This document shows positions 58,801 to 64,000 of a stretch of 64,000 nt of DNA, in pieces. The position numbers and the translations under genes are program-made. The notes below the pieces were generated by a model. The model saw nothing but the letters and a program-made list of their open reading frames with translations. It made no database searches and was not told the DNA's origin. Source of the DNA: Apostichopus japonicus (Eukaryota; Echinodermata; Holothuroidea; Aspidochirotida; Stichopodidae); the NCBI RefSeq assembly GCF_037975245.1, contig NC_092577.1:1958501-2022500 (forward strand), written 5' to 3'. How positions within the stretch are numbered: position 1 is the stretch's first letter; each line of letters starts with the position of its first letter.

Positions 58801-60558
58801 AATCCCTCTCATTGTAAACTATTAGCATAGGAGTCCATCCCATGTATATCACAAAGCTTCCAGAATCGCGAAACTCCTCTGCCCATTTCGTTATTGCCTT
58901 AAAGAAGTCTGAAAAATAAAAAAATAAAATAAACGAAAAATAAAGAAGTATACTTGATTAAGATGGTGATGATCATTATTTTGTATCTATAAAATGTATC
59001 TCTAATGTAACTAAAATGGGGAAGGTTCTAGGGGAAGTTCCCTAGGGCAGTGAGCATATGAAACAAGGGTGCTTATATGCAAAATGGTGCTATATTTGGT
59101 GACTTTTAAGCCAGTCAAAAACTTTGATTGAGAAGTATAAATCAACCAAATGGCTATTTGTCACATTTGAGATATCAATGTATATACAAGAAAAAATTGC
59201 GTTTTTTAAGACCAGTCTTCCCGATAGCCGGATACAGAAATCAATACCAAAAAAAAAAAAAAAGACTTGGTTGGTAAGGAACCTTCAGAAATAACCAAAA
59301 AAATAAATTTATGATTGACAATACACATTATTGGCGGAGCATATACTACACCTGTTGTGGCGTGCTTGTCCATTTTATATGTATATAGGAAAGGGGAACG
59401 TCCTGACCCGTCTCGAGTGCTACTGCAGGATGGTATTAGATTTGGATTAATAGCGGATTTGATGTTTAAAAAAGCTTCTATTTACTTTGGACAGATTTTG
59501 TTTAAATTACATGTCAATCAGATAAACACAGAAAGATTGCGATACAGACGGCGCCAATTGCCTCATGGGGTTGTGAAGGGTTTCTATAGTTTCAGTTCGA
59601 GGATCAAGATGTACGCTTGTTTAGCCCCATGACCGCCGCGGATGGAGCACAGAGGTGGTATATAGAGCAATTTATGACCCTGTCCGCCGCTAAACTTTAC
59701 CTGTTACACGTGCTTTACGCAGTAGATAAGCAGCTTGTTGAAGATGTTCTTCCTTCTCATTTATATTCTATAAACCAGACAAGATTATTTATTTCACGTC
59801 TCATCAAATTGTCTCTTCTCTATTAATTCATGTCAGATACAATATTGACTTTGTTATCCACAAATAATTTTCTAAACCATGTATATCTGGATCTAGATAA
59901 CTCCCCACATCCTTTAGTTTATGTTAAGGTACCACATCTTAGTGTACATCCGCTGAAACAAAAGAGAGCTTAAATGACCTAATAAGTAATGCTTGGTTTT
60001 AGCATATTATCAGTGATCATCAATGTTTGTTCTGCCGTAATGTGAAAAGAGCATAATTAAAAGTACAGATGGTGTGAAAATATGGAGGATTGAAGGTGAT
60101 ATAAACCATTATAGAAAATCTTTGGATAAATGTTGATATTACTCCGAGCGAGCAGACGGAAGGGTTGGGGTTCAGTATGCTAAAGTTGCTCCTCTTTTCT
60201 AAACGGTCATGATATGTCAATTGGCAAGTTCCATGACAGGCCAAGACCTCAGCTTCTCATGTGATGGGTAGGATATGTCAGTTGAAAACTTCTATCTATG
60301 CTTTGGCAGGTCTTGAAAGTGACGAGTTTAGTGTGTAAGTCAATGGAACAATTAATTGTGGTGCGACACTTTAAGAGTCGACTAACCTTCATTGTTGCTT
60401 CCAAGCTGTAGAAGGTTCCCGATAATAGGAAGCGGTGTAGGTCCCTTGATGTGTCGCAATTTGTACCGCCAAGAGTAATATTTCCATAAAGCAAAGATAA
60501 GTAAAGTAACACCGCTGACACCTATCAGCTGGAATCCTCCTTTAACTGTTAACATCAT
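49675..60558 (-). CDS. CYP4: Cytochrome P450 family 4 gene B, complete (11 coding exons, 510 aa)
   Basis: A full CYP4-type haem monooxygenase, probably ER-anchored and acting on fatty acids or related lipids with NADPH-P450 reductase. Exons on the minus strand: 60558-60387, 58908-58796, 57675-57590, 56844-56654, 54924-54855, 54116-53990, 53848-53657, 53214-53112, 52197-52060, 51715-51536, 49835-49675. They total 1,533 bases with consistent phases. Residues: hydrophobic anchor about 9-26, proline hinge GPTPLPIIGN (39-48), C-helix WVSRR (129-133), ETIMG (188-192), I-helix EGHDTISS with Glu317, ExxR ECQR (376-379), FDPDRF (428-433), haem loop FSAGHRNCIG with Cys456. The length is normal for the family. 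The second of the possible frames in exon 1 reads MMLTV; the upstream in-frame TTG is not a start. CYP4V/4C-like by general appearance; the exact subfamily is unknown. Confidence 0.95.
51536..51715 (-). CDS. CYP4: Gene B exon 10, haem-binding
   Basis: 180 bases after TTCCACCAG. Encodes GTILPKGTPVWMGYYWLHRD, FDPDRFLPANSQDRPNF and FLPFSAGHRNCIG with the haem-ligand Cys. Donor G|GTGAGT. Confidence 0.95.
52060..52197 (-). CDS. CYP4: Gene B exon 9, K-helix
   Basis: 138 bases. Encodes KKIMMEDLQKLEYLGYVMKE, CQR and TTVPYVGRNLESDKHM. Donor T|GTACGT. Confidence 0.95.
52313..52705. mobile_element. Non-autonomous hAT-type element in gene B intron 8 (393 bp)
   Basis: The ends CATAGGTGTAGGAG and CTCCTACGACTATG are imperfect inverted repeats (12 of 15). 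The flanking 8-mers ACCGTGCA (52305-52312) and CCCGTGCA (52706-52713) differ by one base. Subterminal poly-G/poly-C tracts. Gene A lacks it at the homologous intron position, where flanking sequence aligns up to the insertion point. Confidence 0.7.
53112..53214 (-). CDS. CYP4: Gene B exon 8, I-helix
   Basis: 103 bases after AAACTCCAG. Encodes GHDTISSTVALAFYLLARNP and RKVHEELDLVLG. Confidence 0.95.
53657..53848 (-). CDS. CYP4: Gene B exon 7
   Basis: 192 bases. Encodes VIADRKKELENMRSTDD, RKRRKLAFLDLLIEAQRQ and LTDEGIQEEVDTFMFE. The final codon GAG is the conserved haem-esterifying Glu of CYP4 enzymes. Donor GTGAGT. Confidence 0.95.
53990..54116 (-). CDS. CYP4: Gene B exon 6
   Basis: 127 bases after TTTCACATAG. 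Encodes LGTIFTQRTQCPWYWNDTFF through LKTLQYTTKK. Confidence 0.92.
54356..54486. repeat. CCCCTCC-rich low-complexity tract in gene B intron 5
   Basis: Nearly all C and T on the plus strand. ORFs of proline/leucine or glycine/arginine here are artefacts. Confidence 0.9.
54678..54712. repeat. (AAAGT)n microsatellite
   Basis: About seven perfect AAAGT units. Confidence 0.95.
54855..54924 (-). CDS. CYP4: Gene B exon 5
   Basis: 70 bases. Encodes ETIMGVDLRSQKGQGQEYME and AVH. Donor AA|GTAAG. Confidence 0.93.
54925..56653. other. Gene B intron 4, no gene
   Basis: A GGGGA/GGAGG tract lies at about 55452-55512. Otherwise AT-rich sequence without recognised elements. Confidence 0.45.
56654..56844 (-). 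CDS. CYP4: Gene B exon 4, C-helix
   Basis: 191 bases. Encodes KGPKWVSRRKLLTPSFHF through MTSLDTIF. It includes the WxxxR haem-propionate contact. Confidence 0.95.
57240..57545. repeat. ~10-bp TCCATNTATG minisatellite in gene B intron 3
   Basis: About 25 units of TCCATCTATG, TCCATATATG or TCCATCCATG, in two blocks. The boundaries contain CATGTCTATGCTACNATNGT. Short ORFs such as YVHLCPSM are artefacts. Confidence 0.93.
57590..57675 (-). CDS. CYP4: Gene B exon 3
   Basis: 86 bases after TTTTCTTGCAG. Encodes NVLRDTSVDLKAFQYYLLKD and WLHDGLLM. It ends AG|GTAAAA; the Ser codon is completed by exon 4. The DWL(x)DGLL segment is typical of CYP4 proteins. Confidence 0.94.
57896..58795 (-). repeat. 100-bp tandem repeats of the exon 2/intron 2 junction
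   Basis: Eight full units plus a fragment, exactly 100 bases apart (marker GCTTCCATTA at 57981, 58081 ... 58781). Read on the minus strand, each unit has a 60-base copy of the exon 2 end (TTTGTGATGTACATGG...GATTTGGAG), the donor GTAACT, 40 bases of intron, and an acceptor-like TAACAATTCAG directly before the next exon copy. Five units keep a 20-codon open frame (FVMYMGWTSMLIVYNERDLE type); three share a TGA. Confidence 0.95.
58796..58908 (-). CDS. CYP4: Gene B exon 2
   Basis: 113 bases after TTTTTCAG. Encodes DFFKAITKWAEEFRDSGSFV and MGWTPMLIVYNERDLE, ending in phase 0 before GTAACT. Its last 60 bases are the template of the adjoining repeat array. Confidence 0.95.
59320..59830 (+). other. 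Possible coding fragment antisense in gene B intron 1
   Basis: Two partly overlapping open stretches of protein-like composition in different frames. One contains RPDPSRVLLQDGIRFGLIAD (to TGA about 59632). The other begins after TTCTATAG at about 59590 and contains SPMTAADGAQRWYIEQFM and YAVDKQLVEDVLPSHLYS. It could be a frameshifted transposon remnant; I do not recognise it. The first stretch has no proper ATG at its start. Confidence 0.25.
60083..60386. repeat. Intron 1 segment duplicated at 61539-62712
   Basis: It shares, in the same order and orientation, ATATTACTCC, TTGCTCCTC, AACGGTCATG, TGTCAGTTGAAAACTTCTATCTATGCT and GTGACGAGTTTA-like blocks with the downstream copy. It runs up to the exon 1 donor. 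Confidence 0.7.
60387..60558 (-). CDS. CYP4: Gene B exon 1, signal anchor
   Basis: 172 bases from ATGATG. Encodes MMLTVKGGFQLIGVSGVTLL, the rest of a membrane anchor ending KYYSWRYKL, and the hinge GPTPLPIIGN. Ends G|GTTAGT. The anchor plus basic and proline segments is typical of microsomal P450s. Confidence 0.93.
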
Positions 60559-60602
60559 GATGTCGGTGTGCAATGTGTGACTGTTCTAGTTGTGTGCAAT
60601 GT

Positions 60603-60609
60603 TTTTATA
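60603..60609 (-). promoter_or_regulatory. TATA box of gene B
   Basis: TATAAAA on the minus strand (ACGTATAAAAACATTG), 45 bases before the ATG. A start about 25-30 bases downstream would give a 5' leader of roughly 20 bases. Confidence 0.6.
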
Positions 60610-61297
60610 CGTAAAACTCCCTAAGCACCCACGTCATCGAATGTGCATTCTGCCGAACAATGTTGTTCAGAAAGTCATAACTTGAGATAGGAATACACTA
60701 GAGAACTTCCCATAGCCTGATTTTTTTTTTATACAGAAAACAGCCTGCACCAATAAACCAAATTTTTCAACAGTTTTTTGACAATTTTACCCCTTTTTTC
60801 AAAAAAATAAATATATATTATGAGACCAGCAAGGACCTTCAATCAACTAAGCAAAACAGTTAAATTAGCTAAGACATAACAGGACTGAGCCATTGTATTA
60901 CATGTAGGTCAACAAGTTTAGGGGGTAATTGATAAAGATAAATAAACTTGAAAAAATTACGATAATCAAGTATTTGAAAAGAGTATTTGGAGTTTCAGTA
61001 CGGTGGCATAATAAGGACATAGGGGGAACAGGGGTCCCCAAATCTCAAATTTTTGACATATGCAAAGTCGGCAGTGGCTATGGAACGTGGATCGCGAATT
61101 CGGTAATTACTATTACGGTTAGATTCGTGTAACACGGCAGCATACAGAAACGTTGTTTTCAAAGCCGAAGCCAAAGTGAATTAATCGGATCACACATCCG
61201 GAGTCTATGTATGCTAAATTATTCAATACCGCCCTCATTTGCTTTCGGGGAACATTTGATATTGTAGTTTTGATTACCATATTTGTCATTGTTTTCG

Positions 61298-61533
61298 TCC
61301 GTCCGTCCGTCCGTCCGTCCGTCCGTCCGTCCGTCCGTCCGTCCGTCCGTCCGTCCGTCCGTCCGTCCGTCCGTCCGTCCGTCCGTCCGTCCGTCCGTCC
61401 GTCCGTCCGTCCGTCCGTCCGTCCGTCCGTCCGTCCGTCCGTCCGTCCGTCCGTCCGTCCGTCCGTCCGTCCGTCGGTCCGTCCGTCCGTCCGTCCGTTC
61501 GTCCGTCCGTCCGTTCGTTCGTTCGTTCGTTCG
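61298..61533. repeat. (CCGT)n microsatellite
   Basis: Nearly 60 tetranucleotides with a few CGGT/CGTT variants toward the 3' end. The VRPS- or TDGR-repeat ORFs are artefacts. Confidence 0.98.
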
Positions 61534-61900
61534 GAAATGAGGAGGATATAAATTTATTTAAAAGGATTTTGAGACATTCTTTGTTACACGTGGATATTAC
61601 TCCAATTGAGAACACGGAAAAGGTGGGCTTCAACATATTATCCTTGCTCCTCGTCTAGCTCAAAATCAAAACGGTCATGCGCGTGGGTAAATTTGCATAT
61701 GACATGATTGGCCCAGCAATCAGGACATGCCAGTTGTAAACTTCTATCTATGCTCTAGCGACTTTGCGACGTGACGGGTCTAAAAGGTCAAGGTGATGAG
61801 TAGGCTATATTTGCAATGTCAAATATGATAGATCAATCTATCAGATATAATATCGTGGGTAGCACAGGTCAGTGGAAAAATTTCTACTTATGCTACACAG

Positions 61901-62630
61901 CAGAGGTTCTCTAACTGGGGTGCATGACCCCCCCCCCAGGGGTTGCGTGAGTCCATCCCAGGGGGCTCGTGAGACGTTTCTGAAAGTCAAAACTAGAGTA
62001 CTTTTTGTTGAGCTAACATCTGATATGTCATATAATTTATTAATGTACAAAAGTCGTACCTATCGACAAACTCTTTTTCGCGTTCCATACGCAAAATGGT
62101 TGACATAGTAGTACCGTACCGCGCATGTGATACTTGATCTTTTACAAGGGCGTAGGAACCGGGGGGCTGGGGGGCGCCAGCCCCCCCAGTGAAAAATGTG
62201 GAGGGGCGGAAGTATCATTCCGCCCCCCCCCCCGGTTCGCAAGTCAGAAAACCCCTTTTTCATTTCCAAATGAGAAAAAAATCTCATTTGGAGCACCAAA
62301 TTGCATCTTAGGCCAGGTGAAAATACAAAATTAAGTTTACAAAATGGAGTGGGTGTTGAAGTGTGCTATATTGCACCAAATTGCATCTGAGGCCACCTGG
62401 AAATGCAAAAAATTCCAAAGGGGAGGGGACACCCCCTCCCCTTAGACCCCTCCCCCAGGCCGGCCATCAGTCTTCAGCCCCCCCACTCAAAAGTACCTTC
62501 CTACGCCACTGATCTTTTACGAAGCACTAATATAATAATGACTCAGATCGTGTCTCGAAAAGTTCGGGGCTCGTGGACAACTCTGACATCCACATAGGCT
62601 TCGTAGGGGGATAAAATTAGGCAAACCCTG
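61901..62630. mobile_element. hAT-like element, outer member of a nested pair
   Basis: The left end CAGAGGTTCTCTAAC and right end GTTTGCC..CTG (reverse complement CAGGGTTTGCCTAAT) match at 10 of 15 positions and resemble the CAGNGGTTCTC termini of hAT elements. The flanking 8-mers are CTACACAG (61893-61900) and CTCTACAG (62631-62638), 6 of 8. The empty-site sequence implied, TATGCTCTA(CA)GCGACTTTGCG, is seen intact at about 61748-61768, which supports an insertion. Confidence 0.55.
62145..62511. mobile_element. Non-autonomous hAT-type element, inner (367 bp)
   Basis: The ends CAAGGGCGTAGGAA and TTCCTACGCCACTG are imperfect inverted repeats. Perfect 8-bp target duplications, ATCTTTTA, are at 62137-62144 and 62512-62519. 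Poly-C subterminal tracts; no transposase ORF. Confidence 0.85.
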
Positions 62631-62712
62631 CTCTACAGCGACTTTGCGAAGTGATGAGTTTAATGTGTTAAGTCTATTTAACAATCAAAGTGGTACGTAC
62701 GACACCCAGATG

Positions 62713-64000
62713 TCGGCGTTTTTGTGTGTGTTGAAGTTGCATGCTCAAGGGCACAACGGCTTACTGAGGCAAGAGTTCAATACACAGTGGAGTTATATAG
62801 CAGCTTAAAAAGCGCAATCAAGATAAGAAATTCTTCACCGTAATAGCCTAAGTTGACACTTTTTGAGAAAACATGTTCAGTTAACAAGATAATATGAAGG
62901 TGGAGGAGAGGGGGGGGGCTGGATGATGAAGAAGGAGGGAGTGATGGATGATGGTGGGAGGGGAAGGTTTAGTTGTTGCCTTCTTGGATGTTGAGACCAC
63001 GTGGTTGAATGGTGCGAAGGCGTTCATTAATTACGCTCGTATCGGAGTATCGTCAGTGTAACAGTTTGCCGCCAAGTAATGATATGCAGCAAAACTACAG
63101 ATAAAGATCTTAAACATTTTGACGGCACTCACACGTTTCCATATTTATTTTGTCCAATGTAAAGCTGGCGACCAATCTGAAACTGGCCGCCTATTCAGAT
63201 TTCGTATTCTGGTGATATGCCATGAGTTCGAGGAGCGAGTCCAAATTTATAGCAAGAAGTAGGAAAGTTGAAGAATGTACAGGAAAATTTGAAATTAATA
63301 TATATAGTACTGAGGAATTTTGAGATAAACTATCTCAGCATGTTGACTTTATTCGAGAAAATAATTTGAGAAATATGTCTAAATAAGTCTCAACAGTCGA
63401 AATATGAGGAAAAGGTTAAAAGTTTCACATAAAAAATTCGAGAGAAGAAGGTGTTAGGAATATAAAGGAAAAAAAGCAGCATTTTTGGGAGGATTGAAAT
63501 AGTCGAAATTATGACATAAAATGTGTCCTTGAAATTGTCTATGACCCATCTGGGCCACCGTAGCATCTACAGAAGTTAGTTTCTGCTGACTTAGTTCCCT
63601 AAATTGGCCCCCAGATCTTTGCCCCTGCACCCCCACTTTTCCAGCCCACATAATGATTGGGGGTGGGGGGGGGGAGGTTTCCCAACCACCCTCACGACGG
63701 AAGGTGGATTTACCTTTACCAAATGTGTAAAATGACCCCTTTATATTCGACTTTATTTATTATTTTGTTTGTTACGACAAACCATATTCGACTCACGAAT
63801 TTCCACACGACGAATGTACGGCTAGCTTCAGAAAGTGCAGCAAATATCTGAACTGGCCATATATTCGGTTGCACATTTAGCAGCACAGTGGCTGGAATCT
63901 TTCATCACGCAGCTGCATCTCTGTTAATTACTGAAGTCGATAAAAAAAATAGTCACAAAACATTCAAATACCAGTACAGCTTTACCATTAACACCTTCTT
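62713..64000. other. Non-coding end of window, nothing recognised
   Basis: AT-rich with several G tracts (62908-62918, 63660-63676). Short ORFs only. Confidence 0.4.

Larger units (their letters stand above)
61539..62712. repeat. Diverged copy of gene B intron 1 segment, interrupted by transposons
   Basis: 61539-61900 and 62631-62712 together align with 60083-60386. The similarity stops about where exon 1 would begin. No exon 1 copy follows (CACCCAGATGTCGGCG instead). Confidence 0.65.

Noticed and set aside
60559..60573. Start of gene B five codons upstream of ATGATG
   Set aside because: The upstream codon is TTG, not ATG. The double ATG at 60558 gives the expected membrane anchor and fits the TATA box distance.
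61207..61636. VRPS/TDGR-repeat ORFs
   Set aside because: Translation of the (CCGT)n microsatellite; all frames stay open because the repeat lacks stops.

Overview
This is eukaryotic, animal-type DNA. It has split genes with GT-AG introns, AT-rich spacers, many microsatellites and poly-C tracts, a long satellite array, several non-autonomous DNA transposons and a few real coding exons. CYP4-type cytochrome P450 genes, a TRIM/NHL-like beta-propeller exon, foldback elements and a tRNA-Glu-like repeat would fit a marine invertebrate deuterostome, perhaps an echinoderm such as a sea cucumber. That taxonomic guess is inference, not something read directly.

Layout. 1-4 kb is mostly non-coding: a small foldback element (about 1223-1706), an 85-bp duplication (1794-1957), a possible terminal exon (2296-2469) and a 56-bp minisatellite (3652-3876). 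About 4.1-24.4 kb is a satellite domain with a 330-bp unit. Its edges are diverged (4.1-7.3 kb). The core holds about 34 well-conserved units in three runs, interrupted by three copies of a 1.83-kb block of older monomers. Nearly every unit carries the same 25-bp palindrome. 24.5-30.6 kb holds simple repeats, a small 22-bp-unit foldback, a hAT-type element (26019-26388) and a 3.86-kb foldback element (26765-30621). The large foldback has arms built of a 42-bp repeat, inverted termini and a 6-bp target duplication.

31.4-38.1 kb holds eight consecutive plus-strand exons of a CYP4 P450 gene (gene A); its first three exons are not visible. 41.2-42.2 kb holds a minus-strand single-exon ORF of 307 aa predicted to be a beta-propeller. 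42.2-49.6 kb is repeat-rich spacer with a tRNA-Glu-like sequence. 49.7-60.6 kb holds a complete minus-strand CYP4 gene (gene B): 11 coding exons, 510 aa, TATA box. 61.2-62.7 kb is a (CCGT)n tract, a duplicated piece of gene B intron 1, and two nested hAT-type elements. The last kilobase shows nothing I can name.

The two P450 genes are convergent paralogues. Corresponding exons have identical lengths except one, and some intron sequence is still alignable. Points deserving most attention: gene A has Gly where CYP4 enzymes normally have the I-helix Glu that is esterified to haem; gene B has eight complete 100-bp tandem copies of its exon 2/intron 2 junction, each with its own splice donor and acceptor-like AG; and several sequence-unrelated foldback elements lie within 36 kb, all with arms made of short tandem repeats. 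All coordinates and reading frames were worked out by hand; no database search was possible.
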